From CAYJBH01 sp964370605 (GTDB lineage: Bacteria; Bacillota; Clostridia; Oscillospirales; Ruminococcaceae): a DNA stretch of 64,000 bases. Positions 28,456-37,380 of the stretch are shown here, piece by piece. How positions within the stretch are numbered: position 1 is the first letter of the stretch; every line of letters starts with the position of its first letter. The notes under the pieces are model-generated. The model was not told where the DNA came from, did no database searches, and saw nothing but the letters and a program-made list of their open reading frames with translations. The position numbers were made by a program, and so were the translations under genes. The stretch covers positions 1 to 64,000 of the forward strand of contig CAYJJX010000012.1 of NCBI GenBank assembly GCA_964370605.1, read 5' to 3'.

Positions 28456-30505
28456 CCCCCTCCCAAACAGGCAGTGTAAATGATATACTCGTGCCTTTTC
28501 CTACTTCGCTCTGCACCCTTATTTCCCCGCCGTGTGCGTTTACGGTCTGCGCCGTTATATAAAGCCCCAAACCGTTTCCTCTTGTAGAACGATGATTGCT
28601 ATATTTTTCAAACAAATCCTCCTGTGCTTCTTTCGAAAGACCGATGCCGTCGTCGCTCAACGAAATTTCCACAAACCTATCGCTTTGCGCCAACCCATCT
28701 TCCAAATGTGCTTTTGCTGCGTTTTCCGAGTGACGCGGAGTGACAATTTTTGCCTCTGCTAATATTTGACTGCACTCGGCATACTTGATAGAATTTGTCA
28801 TCAGATTCAAAACGACCTGCAATATCCTTTCTCGATCGGCAAACACGTTCGGCAGGTTTTCTTGCATTACGACCTTTAATTCCAGATTGCCCTCAATCAT
28901 TGTAGGAAAATGAAGCGCCTTGATTTTATTCATCAGCTCTTCTAAATCAACGCACTCCCTGTGCAATTTGAAGGTGCCGTTTTCCATCGCAGAACCATCT
29001 AACAACTGCGCCACCTGCCGTGAGAGCTTTCTTGCCTCGTCGTCAATGACGCGCATCTTTTCATATAGCTCGTCACGATTCAACTTTTCGTCCTCTTTCA
29101 GAATCTGACCTGTCAGCTGTGCATATCCCGAAACGGTTGTAAGCGGTATTTGCATCTCGTGTGACAGGGTGCGCAAAAACTCCTCTTTCATATGTCCTGC
29201 CTGTCGCAGAGTCTGCGCCTCTATACTTATCTGTTCTTTTTCTCGATACGCCGCGATTATTCGCTGTGATGTGTCAAAATATATGACAGCCGTCTGTGTG
29301 ACCACCAAAATCATCAAGGCAAGGTCAAGCAGAAGAATAGACACACCGAGTACAAGTATCGCATTATAGTACAGTGAGTCGTGCACTACTGCAAAAACAA
29401 ACGGTATCAGGCTTATCAGATAAAAAGTGTGTTTTAGCGTCATTTTGTGAGTTCTAAACAAAGTGACCGTTTTAATAAACACAAAAATCGTCAACAGAAC
29501 ACTCCCCAAAACCAAGGCTGTCTGTGCGCCGACCATACTGTAAGACAGCGGCAAAGTAGGCAGGAACAAACAGCAAATGGCATAGAGCAAAAATCCGCCT
29601 GTGAAAGTGTTCAAGAAAATTTTCGGCAGTGTTTTTTTATATATTTCGTTCGACACAAGCAACATCATTGCGCAGGTAACCGGAACGGTTATGTACTCAA
29701 TTCGAAACATAATTTCCCAAGGCAAAAAACTGAACCACTTATCAAAAACTTTTACTCCGGTCACACCCATGCGTAGTCCCCAAGTTAAAGAAAGTATCGC
29801 AAAATACAGATGTGCCCTGTGTTTTTTGTAAATATAGAACATAAAAATATGCGTCATTGCAATCGTGAAAAACAGACCTATCATCATGCCTGTAACGCCG
29901 TATTCTCGCGCATAAATTTCATTTAATCCTACTTGAGTGCCTACCAAAACATGCGTGGCAACTCCGTTGTCTCTGTGTACAAAATTATTGCTTTGACGCA
30001 CAATCTCTATTACGCCGTTTTGCGGTGTCACGGTAAACTTCAAGTACTCATAGTCCGGCTCTGAGCTGTTTTCATCTGTCGAGACAGTGCCCACTTCACC
30101 CATCAACTCCCCGTTGATAAATATTCTTTCGGCATAGTCAAAGCTTGTGCCCATAACGGTATAGGAGTCGTTGTCGGGCATCAGTAGCGTAATTTTGGAG
30201 GTGTTAACAGGAGAAGACCTTGGTGTGCCTACCTGCACCTTGTCACGATTTTGTTCAAATTCATCGGGAGTCAAAAGTTCGCCCGTTATATATTCTTCAC
30301 TGCCACTTGTTATAACAATGCCGTTACTAAAATCGAACGATTCCAAGTCCCACACACCGTTTTGCGAGACAACGACCTTGTTGTCCTCTGTATTTATTCG
30401 ATATTCCATTTTTGAAAGCCAAAGCATACAGCATAACACAATTATGCCTAAAAGAATTATCAGAACAACAATATTGGTTCTGTTATATTTTTGCTTCAAA
30501 CCCAT
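28442..30505 (-). CDS. 7TM-type (7TMR-DISM-like) sensor histidine kinase
   Basis: A 687-residue membrane kinase from ATG 30505, with AGGAGG 13 nt upstream (the frame stays open to 30550). One N-terminal helix, an extracytoplasmic beta-rich ligand domain to about residue 190, then seven helices to about 400, as in 7TMR-DISM receptors. The cytoplasmic part has the H-box L-S-H-E-M-Q-I-P, the N-box N-L-M-T-N-S-I-K-Y and G-boxes D-D-G-I-G-L and G-N-G-L-G-L. The ligand, probably a carbohydrate or amine, is not known. It is co-transcribed with its regulator. Confidence 0.92.
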   Translation of the reverse strand: MGLKQKYNRTNIVVLIILLGIIVLCCMLWLSKMEYRINTEDNKVVVSQNGVWDLESFDFSNGIVITSGSEEYITGELLTPDEFEQNRDKVQVGTPRSSPVNTSKITLLMPDNDSYTVMGTSFDYAERIFINGELMGEVGTVSTDENSSEPDYEYLKFTVTPQNGVIEIVRQSNNFVHRDNGVATHVLVGTQVGLNEIYAREYGVTGMMIGLFFTIAMTHIFMFYIYKKHRAHLYFAILSLTWGLRMGVTGVKVFDKWFSFLPWEIMFRIEYITVPVTCAMMLLVSNEIYKKTLPKIFLNTFTGGFLLYAICCLFLPTLPLSYSMVGAQTALVLGSVLLTIFVFIKTVTLFRTHKMTLKHTFYLISLIPFVFAVVHDSLYYNAILVLGVSILLLDLALMILVVTQTAVIYFDTSQRIIAAYREKEQISIEAQTLRQAGHMKEEFLRTLSHEMQIPLTTVSGYAQLTGQILKEDEKLNRDELYEKMRVIDDEARKLSRQVAQLLDGSAMENGTFKLHRECVDLEELMNKIKALHFPTMIEGNLELKVVMQENLPNVFADRERILQVVLNLMTNSIKYAECSQILAEAKIVTPRHSENAAKAHLEDGLAQSDRFVEISLSDDGIGLSKEAQEDLFEKYSNHRSTRGNGLGLYITAQTVNAHGGEIRVQSEVGKGTSISFTLPVWEGDADE

Positions 30506-30886
30506 TTTTAGGTGCCATCCTCCTGCCGTGTTTTGTATTTTGTGCCGCATTTATCAAATAGTTTGTCCATGCTATTTATAGTATTATAACACATAGATAA
30601 CCGCATTAAAAGTGATAAAACAATTTTGTCTGTCATTATTATTTCTTAAATCAACACAAAAAATCGATGCAAAAACTGTCGTTTTGCACTATTTCATTTT
30701 ACTGATAATTTTGATATAATGTATAGACACACTGCATCTCCATTTAGACTGAATTATTATAGAAGGTGATTTCCATCCATTTGCGACATCGATATTACAC
30801 ATTGAATAACCATATTGACCGATTCCCAAAAGCACACATACCTAGGGTATTGCTAAAATAATATAATCAAACAGGAGGGGATTTTC
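30506..30886. other. Divergent promoter region
   Basis: Separates the minus-strand kinase gene from the plus-strand PPQGM protein gene. A plus-strand TATAAT at 30715-30720 with a weak TTTCAT 17 bp upstream (30692-30697) is the likely promoter of the plus gene, giving a leader of about 160 nt. No small gene seen. Confidence 0.5.
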
Positions 30887-32617
30887 ATGGCAAATTGTAA
30901 CAAATGTGGGCATGAACTGGCGCAAGGAACAAAATTTTGCGATAACTGCGGGGCTGCAGCATCTTTGCAAGACGCTCCACTTGATAGCAACCAAATAGCT
31001 CCGGTCAACGCTCCGCAGGGTATGCCTCCACAGGGTATGCCTCCGCAGGGTATGCCTCCACAGGGTATGCCTCCACAGGGTATGCCTCCACAGGGTATGC
31101 CTCCGCAGGGTATGCCTCCGCAGGGTATGCCTCCGCAGGGTATGCCTCCGCAAGGAATGCCGCCGCAAGGCATGCCGCCTCAGGGAATGCCTCCGCAAGG
31201 AATGCCGCCACAAGGCATGCCGCCACAAGGAATGCCGCCACAAGGCATGCCGCCTCAGGGAATGCCTCCGCAGGGTATGCCACCGCAAGGCATGCCACCA
31301 CAAGGAATGCCGCCACAGGGAATACCGCCTCAGGGTAGGCAACCGCAGAGCGGTGCAGATATCATCACTAAACTAAAAGGAAATAAAACTCTCGTCTTTG
31401 CCGGTATAGGTGTTGCGGCTTTAATCATTGTTGTGCTTGTAATTGTTTTAATCATCAACTTGTTTTCCGGATCTTCTGACGACGCGCCCCATGTAGGCAT
31501 GTGGACCGCAACCGAAATCGAAGTAATGGGAATGACGGTAGCACCTGAGGACATGTATTCCGATGGCATCACTTTGGAACTAAAAGCAAACGACGACTGT
31601 GTTTTGACCTTTGACGGCGCCAGTGTTAGTGGCGAATATGAAATCGACGGCACAAACTTTGCGCTAAAACAAGGTGGTGACGAGTTTTCCGGCACACTAG
31701 AGGGCAATACATTAACAATAACCAACATTCTCAACATGGGTGTTAATATTGTATTTACAAAAGACGGTGCAATCGGCAGTTCAGGAGGCGCATTATCCGG
31801 CGATAATAGCAATGCAACCGCAGGCGGAACCGGTTCTTTTGTGGCACCCGGATATGGCACAGAGCAGACCGTTCCCAGCGAAACACTCGAATTCCCGTCC
31901 GAGTGGTACGGCATAGTCACGATAAGCGATTATGGTGGTAACGACGACATATCGGGCGAGTACGAGGCATGGGCATATCTTGACGAAGATTCTGACGGCA
32001 AATATTTTGAACTATATGCAAGAGGCAACGCAGATAGCGAAAACCGTATGCTGTTGATGTCTTTTAACGTAGATGTACATGACTATACATTTTTTCCGAT
32101 TGACGATGATTTCGACTGGCTTTACGGCGATGCGCCATATGTTGAATCAGACGAAAACTGGCTGATACCGACCATGCTTAACGGCACACTTCAAGCAACT
32201 TATAACTATGAACATAACGGTACCAGCTTTATACTAAGCTATGATATAGCTAAAATATCGAATGATGGCTCGGCCGGCGCTGTCACCGAAGGAGGAGAAA
32301 CACAACCTGAAGCCGGAGCAGGTGCAATCACACCTTCTTCTGACGGCCCTCTTACACAGTTGGAGCTGAGAATGATCTATGACACACTCCGAGATGTCGA
32401 CAAAGAACTTCTGTATCCGCTTAGCATAGAAGAGGTTACTGCTCAATACTTTTATGGTGTTGCTCCTGAACTGGACCACGAAAACGAAGAGAGTATCGGC
32501 TATGTCTGGATATCGGAAGAGGACAGCAGGACAAGAGTCTACGTCACCTACAAACCTAATGCAAACGGTGATTTCGAGTATAGCCATGCCACCGGAAGCG
32601 AACTGCCGCAACTCTAA
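30887..32617 (+). CDS. Zinc-ribbon membrane protein with PPQGM repeats
   Basis: A 576-residue protein with strong AGGAGG start. Residues 4-21 are a C-x2-C...C-x2-C zinc ribbon. Residues about 43-152 are a proline/glutamine/glycine/methionine-rich arm of roughly 21 tandem five-residue PPQGM units. One membrane helix lies at about 170-193, so the zinc ribbon and repeat arm are cytoplasmic. Outside are a lipocalin-like beta module (about 200-290, common in clostridial zinc-ribbon proteins), a second beta-rich part and a final helical-beta domain with acidic Ser/Gly linkers. Function unknown; a membrane scaffold is possible. It converges with the next zinc-ribbon gene. Confidence 0.85.
   Translation: MANCNKCGHELAQGTKFCDNCGAAASLQDAPLDSNQIAPVNAPQGMPPQGMPPQGMPPQGMPPQGMPPQGMPPQGMPPQGMPPQGMPPQGMPPQGMPPQGMPPQGMPPQGMPPQGMPPQGMPPQGMPPQGMPPQGMPPQGMPPQGIPPQGRQPQSGADIITKLKGNKTLVFAGIGVAALIIVVLVIVLIINLFSGSSDDAPHVGMWTATEIEVMGMTVAPEDMYSDGITLELKANDDCVLTFDGASVSGEYEIDGTNFALKQGGDEFSGTLEGNTLTITNILNMGVNIVFTKDGAIGSSGGALSGDNSNATAGGTGSFVAPGYGTEQTVPSETLEFPSEWYGIVTISDYGGNDDISGEYEAWAYLDEDSDGKYFELYARGNADSENRMLLMSFNVDVHDYTFFPIDDDFDWLYGDAPYVESDENWLIPTMLNGTLQATYNYEHNGTSFILSYDIAKISNDGSAGAVTEGGETQPEAGAGAITPSSDGPLTQLELRMIYDTLRDVDKELLYPLSIEEVTAQYFYGVAPELDHENEESIGYVWISEEDSRTRVYVTYKPNANGDFEYSHATGSELPQL
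31012..31341 (+). repeat. Tandem 15-bp coding repeat (PPQGM)
   Basis: About 21 tandem 15-bp units encode PPQGM. The 5' half is nearly homogeneous at DNA level (CCTCCRCAGGGTATG), while the 3' half uses other synonymous codons (CCGCCACAAGGAATG). This fits recent expansion of the 5' half by slippage or unequal exchange while the peptide is conserved throughout. Confidence 0.92.
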
Positions 32618-32700
32618 TTGCACGCTGAATTGTATCTAAATACACCTGCTTTATTGGTGCGCAAAATCATATGAGCGTTGCAGAATCTTTATTACCAAAC

Positions 32701-32734
32701 AACAAAGCCAATCGTGCAAACGATTGGCTTTGTT
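32701..32734. terminator. Bidirectional terminator
   Basis: A perfect 15-bp stem AACAAAGCCAATCGT with a GCAA tetraloop lies between two converging genes. Both arms end in T/A-rich runs, so it can act in both directions. Confidence 0.85.
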
Positions 32735-32757
32735 CGTATGATTAAAACTCAAGAATA

Positions 32758-33966
32758 TCACTCGGAGGAAACCGCAACCTTTTTCTCATGAGTGAAAGTA
32801 GCCGTATTTTCCGATATATTGATAGAATTCTGTACGATATATTCGTCGGCGTTCACGGCGCCATCCAGATGGTATACCTGCTCGTTGGCCGCCGATGAAT
32901 TGCGAAAACTAATCACCGTATAAACTGCGCCTGCCACTAAAGCTATGATAGAGATGATTGGAGCCGTGAGCAATGATAACACAGCAACAACGCCTGCAAT
33001 CACCATTGTTCGCACAGCGTGGAGCAATCGTTTTGTAAAATCGCTCATAGGTAGTACACCGGCAATTTTTCCTGTTTGACCGTTTATGGTGAAACAGTAT
33101 TTTTTGTTTTTATATGTAATGTTTAAAAACCATACCGGCACAAGTGCGGTAATTTGCTCCAAATTGCTATAGTTCATCTTGGAATCTTTCATTTCGACTT
33201 TGGTAAACCCTTTGATTGTGCCTTTGCTTATCGCAGATATAGATTCCAGCATACGCTTGTCGGCGGTTTTGAAACACTGCGTCGCAGAGACATCACTGCA
33301 ATCGGCAAAAAATCCCAAGAGGTATTTGTTGTCGAATTGAGTTAGCTTGTTATAATCGAAAGGTTCTATCGATTCAATAAACTTGCTGTTGAAATAGCTG
33401 CTTGCATTGACAGGAATTTTATTGAAACTACCGAAGATTCGCATAGCTACATTAAAAACATCAAAAACTCTGCTTGTTGAAGTAAGTATTTGCTTTTCTT
33501 GCGCACACTCATACTGCATCCTGCTCTCGGTGTTTGCACTAAAAAGACATACAGGGACATAGACGCCTTGCATTTTACTGACCTTGCTTTTTGTAGAAAT
33601 TTCCTTTGGTGTCTTTCTTTCTCTTTTACATAATTCACGAAATAGATCCATTGCTTTTTCTTTATCTACAAGAAACGGAAGTATATAATCCGGCTGGAAA
33701 TGACTCTGTGCCTGATTGTTTAAAACTACATTTGATCCGCAAAACGCACATACGCTCGCCATTGACAACTTGTCGGCGACCAACTTCGCACCACAAGAGA
33801 CACACTCGAAATTGTTATACATCTGGTTGTCGGATTGTGTTTTTTTCTTCTGCTCAAGGTCGGTGTACTCGCTTGAGCAGTGCTCACAAACAAGGGTTTG
33901 AGAAACCGGGTTGAATTTAACATTGCCGCCACACGCGTTGCACTTATGATTAGTCATAATGTCCAT
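32758..33966 (-). CDS. Zinc-ribbon membrane protein
   Basis: A 402-residue protein with two N-terminal zinc ribbons: C-x2-C...C-x2-C at about residues 9-33 and again near 54-78. A mixed alpha/beta region (90-310) is followed by two hydrophobic segments at about 312-355 and a short hydrophilic tail. Databases often label relatives as TFIIB-type zinc-ribbon or PriA-like proteins, but nothing here is helicase-like. The ATG at 33966 has AAAGGGGA 11 nt upstream. Function unknown; probably a membrane-associated adaptor. Confidence 0.8.
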   Translation of the reverse strand: MDIMTNHKCNACGGNVKFNPVSQTLVCEHCSSEYTDLEQKKKTQSDNQMYNNFECVSCGAKLVADKLSMASVCAFCGSNVVLNNQAQSHFQPDYILPFLVDKEKAMDLFRELCKRERKTPKEISTKSKVSKMQGVYVPVCLFSANTESRMQYECAQEKQILTSTSRVFDVFNVAMRIFGSFNKIPVNASSYFNSKFIESIEPFDYNKLTQFDNKYLLGFFADCSDVSATQCFKTADKRMLESISAISKGTIKGFTKVEMKDSKMNYSNLEQITALVPVWFLNITYKNKKYCFTINGQTGKIAGVLPMSDFTKRLLHAVRTMVIAGVVAVLSLLTAPIISIIALVAGAVYTVISFRNSSAANEQVYHLDGAVNADEYIVQNSINISENTATFTHEKKVAVSSE

Positions 33967-34129
33967 AATGTAGTTATTCCCCTTTCAACATAAACAATTC
34001 ATGCTTGTCGCTATTGTGTGAGTTTGACATATAAAAAATCAAGCGATCATCCATGGTTCATTTTGTCAACAAGGTCTAATCGTGTGTATATTATATCACA
34101 ATATATTTAAAAAGTCATTATGTCTTTTG

Positions 34130-34158
34130 TTGAAATTTGGATTTGCATATGTTATAAT
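34130..34158 (+). promoter_or_regulatory. Vegetative promoter of the deaminase gene
   Basis: TTGAAA (34130-34135) and TATAAT (34153-34158) separated by 17 bp, with TG one base before the -10. The start codon follows 37 bp later. Confidence 0.8.
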
Positions 34159-34195
34159 TTAGGCTAATCAATATTTTTTGAAAGGTACTGTAAAG

Positions 34196-35212
34196 ATGGA
34201 TAACAAGTTGAACTATGATTTTATTAAAGGGTTGCCTAAAGCAGAACTGCATCTACACCTTGAGGGAACGCTAGAGCCGGATCTAAAACTGGAACTTGCT
34301 AAAAAGAATGGTATTGATATAGGACAAACAACGATCGAAGAGGTTGAGCAATCTTATCAGTTCGACTCCCTGACATCCTTTTTACAGGTTTACTACCCTG
34401 CGATGAATGTATTGCAAAACGAAAGCGATTTTTACGACCTCGCAATCAGCTATCTAAAAAAAGCGGCAGATAACAATGTCAAATATGCCGAGATGTTTTT
34501 CGACCCCCAGGCCCACACCTCACGAGGTGTTTCTTTTGAAACATTGTTTAATGGATACTATAAAGCTACACAAGATGCAAAAGACTTTGGCGTGGAAGCA
34601 AAACTTATTATGTGTTTTTTGAGGGATATGTCGGCGGAATCCGCAATGGAAACATATAAGCAGGCACAACCTTTTAAAGATAAAATCATCGGCATCGGTC
34701 TTGATTCTGACGAAAGAAACAACCCACCCTCTAAATTCAAAGAGGTTTTCGCACTTGCAAAAAAAGACGGTTTCAACGTTACGATGCACTGCGACATCGA
34801 TCAGGTCGGCTCGATAAACAACATCGAGTATGTGCTCAAAGACATTGTTACCAGTAGAATCGACCATGGCACAAACATAGTGGAAAATCCTGAATTGGTC
34901 GAATATGCCCTGCAAAACAACATCGGTTTCACCTGTTGCCCCGTCTCGAACTCCTTTGTAACGGAAGACATGAAAGGCAAAGAGATACTTGAGCTTTTGC
35001 GCAAGGGCGTAAAAGTTACGGTGAACTCCGATGACCCTGCCTATTTCAGAAGCTACATATCGGATGACATGTTCACCTTCGCACAGGGTATGAACGCAAC
35101 TAAAGAAGACATAATCATGCTGGCAAAAAACAGCTTTGAGATTTCTTGGAATTCAAAAGAAAAGAAACAGGAATACCTGAAAATGGTCGACGACTATGTT
35201 GCGGCAAACTGA
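34196..35212 (+). CDS. Adenine/adenosine deaminase
   Basis: A 338-residue amidohydrolase of the ADD family, acting in purine salvage. Zinc ligands H19 and H21 sit in E-L-H-L-H-L-E-G; further motifs are T-M-H-C-D (His ligand), S-R-I-D-H-G-T-N and N-S-D-D-P-A-Y-F. That last motif is typical of the adenine deaminase branch; classic adenosine deaminases read T-D-D-P at this point. ATG 34196 is chosen (AAAGG about 11 nt upstream); a TTG 18 bp earlier also keeps the frame open. It stands alone with its own promoter. Confidence 0.88.
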   Translation: MDNKLNYDFIKGLPKAELHLHLEGTLEPDLKLELAKKNGIDIGQTTIEEVEQSYQFDSLTSFLQVYYPAMNVLQNESDFYDLAISYLKKAADNNVKYAEMFFDPQAHTSRGVSFETLFNGYYKATQDAKDFGVEAKLIMCFLRDMSAESAMETYKQAQPFKDKIIGIGLDSDERNNPPSKFKEVFALAKKDGFNVTMHCDIDQVGSINNIEYVLKDIVTSRIDHGTNIVENPELVEYALQNNIGFTCCPVSNSFVTEDMKGKEILELLRKGVKVTVNSDDPAYFRSYISDDMFTFAQGMNATKEDIIMLAKNSFEISWNSKEKKQEYLKMVDDYVAAN

Positions 35213-35281
35213 ATGAACGTATAACCAAAACGATGCAACCGACTGTAATATATACTATCCCCACTATTTTTACATTGGTGC

Positions 35282-35310
35282 TTGACATTTGCAAGCCGGC
35301 ATGTTAAAAT
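35282..35310 (+). promoter_or_regulatory. Promoter of metK
   Basis: Consensus TTGACA (35282-35287), 17-bp spacer, TAAAAT (35305-35310) with an extended -10 TG. It places the transcript start just before the SAM-I aptamer. Confidence 0.88.
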
Positions 35311-35330
35311 AGTGGCACAATTAAATAACA

Positions 35331-35425
35331 CTTATCAAGAGTGGCTGAGGGACAGGCCCTGTGAAGCCCGACAACCTGCATTATGTAAGGTGTCAAATCC
35401 TGCGGTGTATACCGAGAGATAATTA
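35331..35425 (+). promoter_or_regulatory. SAM-I (S-box) riboswitch
   Basis: The aptamer begins CTTATCAAGAGTGGCTGAGG and carries the other class signatures: GGCCCTGTGAAGCCC, CGACAACC, AAGGTGTCAAATCCTGC, and GAGAGATAA closing P1. It binds S-adenosylmethionine and, with the terminator just downstream, turns off metK when SAM is plentiful. Confidence 0.95.
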
Positions 35426-35428
35426 ATC

Positions 35429-35459
35429 GCTGTTTGGGTACACCCCAAGCAGCTTTTTT
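35429..35459 (+). terminator. SAM riboswitch expression-platform terminator
   Basis: GCTGTTTGGG pairs with CCCAAGCAGC (one G-U pair) and is followed by six Ts, 27 nt before the metK start. It forms when SAM is bound to the aptamer upstream. Confidence 0.9.
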
Positions 35460-35485
35460 ATTGCAAAAAGAAAGGAACAAAAAAC

Positions 35486-36631
35486 ATGAACAGAAACTTT
35501 TTTACCTCTGAGAGCGTAACCGAGGGGCATCCCGACAAGATCTGTGATCAAATTTCTGATGCGGTGCTCGACGCAATCCTTGCCGGTGATCCAAACAGTC
35601 GAGTCGCCTGCGAATGCGCCGTCACTACCGGAATGGTTCTCGTAATGGGCGAAATCTCTACCTCAACCTATGTCGATATCCCAAAAATTGCCCGTGATAC
35701 CGTCAAAGAGATCGGTTACGATAGTTCAGAATACGGTTTCGATTGCAACACCTGTGCAGTGCTGACCGCCATCGACGAACAGTCGGGCGATATCGCCATG
35801 GGTGTCAACGTCGGCGGTGCCGGCGACCAAGGCATCATGTTCGGCTATGCCTGCGATGAAACCGACGAGTTGATGCCGCTACCTATCTCGCTCGCACACA
35901 AGCTCACAAAGCAACTCTCGACAGTCCGCCGTGACGGCACACTGTCATACCTGCGTCCCGACGGAAAAAGTCAGGTAACGGTAGAATATGACGACGGCGT
36001 CCCCACTCGAGTGGAGGCTATTGTCGTGTCAAATCAACATTCAGAAGATGTTTCGACAGAGCAACTTCGTGCCGACATAAAAAAATATGTTATCGATGCA
36101 GTAGTACCGTCTGAACTGGTGGATTCCGACACTAAGGTGTTCATCAATCCGACCGGTCGCTTTGTGGTCGGAGGACCACAAGGGGACAGCGGTGTGACCG
36201 GACGAAAGATCATCGTCGATACCTACGGCGGTTATTCTCGCCACGGCGGCGGCGCCTTCTCCGGCAAAGACCCCACCAAGGTGGACAGAAGTGCCAGCTA
36301 TGCCGCGCGCTATGTCGCAAAGAATGTGGTAGCGGCAGGCCTTGCAAAAAAATGTGAAGTCCAACTTGCCTATGCAATAGGCGTTGTCCAGCCTGTTTCG
36401 ATATTGGTCGAAACCTTCGGCAGTGAAACGGTAGAGAAGACAAAAATAGAGCGCGCCATCGGTAAGGTATTCGACCTCTCACCGGACGGAATCATAAACA
36501 CGCTCGACCTTCGCAAGCCGATCTACAAACAACTTGCAGCCTTTGGACATATGGGCCGTGAGGAACTCGGTATTTCCTTTGAAAAGACCGACAAGGCAGA
36601 GGCTTTAAAACAGGCGGTTGCCGAACTATAA
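35486..36631 (+). CDS. metK: S-adenosylmethionine synthetase
   Basis: Makes SAM from methionine and ATP in the cytoplasm. The 381-residue protein has the hallmark G-H-P-D-K near the N-terminus, the G-A-G-D-Q-G-I-M-F-G-Y-A loop near 115, and G-G-G-A-F-S-G-K-D near 250. Length is typical. It is monocistronic, controlled by the SAM-I riboswitch in its leader and closed by a strong terminator. Confidence 0.98.
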   Translation: MNRNFFTSESVTEGHPDKICDQISDAVLDAILAGDPNSRVACECAVTTGMVLVMGEISTSTYVDIPKIARDTVKEIGYDSSEYGFDCNTCAVLTAIDEQSGDIAMGVNVGGAGDQGIMFGYACDETDELMPLPISLAHKLTKQLSTVRRDGTLSYLRPDGKSQVTVEYDDGVPTRVEAIVVSNQHSEDVSTEQLRADIKKYVIDAVVPSELVDSDTKVFINPTGRFVVGGPQGDSGVTGRKIIVDTYGGYSRHGGGAFSGKDPTKVDRSASYAARYVAKNVVAAGLAKKCEVQLAYAIGVVQPVSILVETFGSETVEKTKIERAIGKVFDLSPDGIINTLDLRKPIYKQLAAFGHMGREELGISFEKTDKAEALKQAVAEL

Positions 36632-36656
36632 AGTATTTCCGGATGAATAAAAACTG

Positions 36657-36708
36657 CTCCCAAACAAGATGTTTCGCATGACTGCGTCGTTTGTTTGGGA
36701 GTATTTTT
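36657..36708 (+). terminator. Terminator of metK
   Basis: CTCCCAAACAA pairs with TTGTTTGGGAG (11 bp) around a loop of about 23 nt and is followed by TATTTTTG. Confidence 0.85.
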
Positions 36709-36756
36709 GTCCTGGGACTAAAGTTTTGCTTAATATGTGCGATTATATTGTCAAGA

Positions 36757-37321
36757 GGCGGTATGCGCAACATGCGTTTATCGGTCGAGCTACCCATAAA
36801 TTTTTTAATTTTGATGGTGTGTGCTCTGCCGTGCAGACGATTTGTTGATATACCGATGTTGGGTGAACCTCTGAAAACGGATAGTACGAATGCCTTATGT
36901 ATAGGGCTTTTGCGGCTACCTTTGTTGAGGGTTATTCAAAATCGGTGTTTGCCACCCCTTGGGGAAGCCTTACCATATTTTTGAATATGGCTTTATTGCC
37001 GACCCGAAAATATGCCCTTGTACAAGGGTCTTGATTGTCGTACAATTTTGCGGCAATCGCTCGGAAGAGGTGTGCCCTCTTTCATACCCTGCCCCGCAAA
37101 CGGACTTTTTGCGCCGTTTGTCGAGGTGTACTCACTCACCACGGTTGCGCTTTGGCGCGATAGGTGTAGTGTGTCATCTCTCGGGGATTGTAAGCTCTGT
37201 GCTTTCGCACAAGGGTCAGTTAAGGTTCTCTTTAGGGATGGTTTGCGTAAACCGTCGGTGCCGACCGAACGAAAATTTCGAAGTCATGACCGAGATTTGT
37301 TTTGTCGCCCGATCTACCGCC
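36757..37321 (+). ncRNA. Candidate large structured RNA upstream of flagellin
   Basis: A 565-nt gene-free stretch with at least ten local hairpins: 36973-36990, 37015-37028, 37033-37058, 37064-37083, 37097-37120, 37123-37180 (with an inner stem at 37145-37160), 37198-37211, 37240-37253 and 37273-37298, among others. GGCGGTA at 36757-36763 is exactly complementary to TACCGCC at 37315-37321, which would close the whole element as a long-range helix. Three stems contain U-G pairs that would be A-C mismatches on the other strand, favouring plus-strand transcription. It does not match RNase P RNA, tmRNA, 6S or the c-di-GMP riboswitch motifs I know. It may be an independent RNA or a giant flagellin leader. 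Confidence 0.6.
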
Positions 37322-37380
37322 GTGAAAAAACGCTTTACAATGGATTGTAGAGTGTACAAAGAGAATTTAAGGAGAAAATT

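Noticed and set aside
30842..31342. Long minus-strand frames opposite the PPQGM repeats
   Set aside because: A 15-bp repeat without stops on any frame necessarily leaves the opposite strand open. The plus strand has the ribosome-binding site, the zinc ribbon and the membrane helix.
36757..37321. RNase P RNA, tmRNA or group II intron
   Set aside because: The invariant cores of these RNAs (for example the RNase P GAGGAAAGTCC or intron domain V) are not present.
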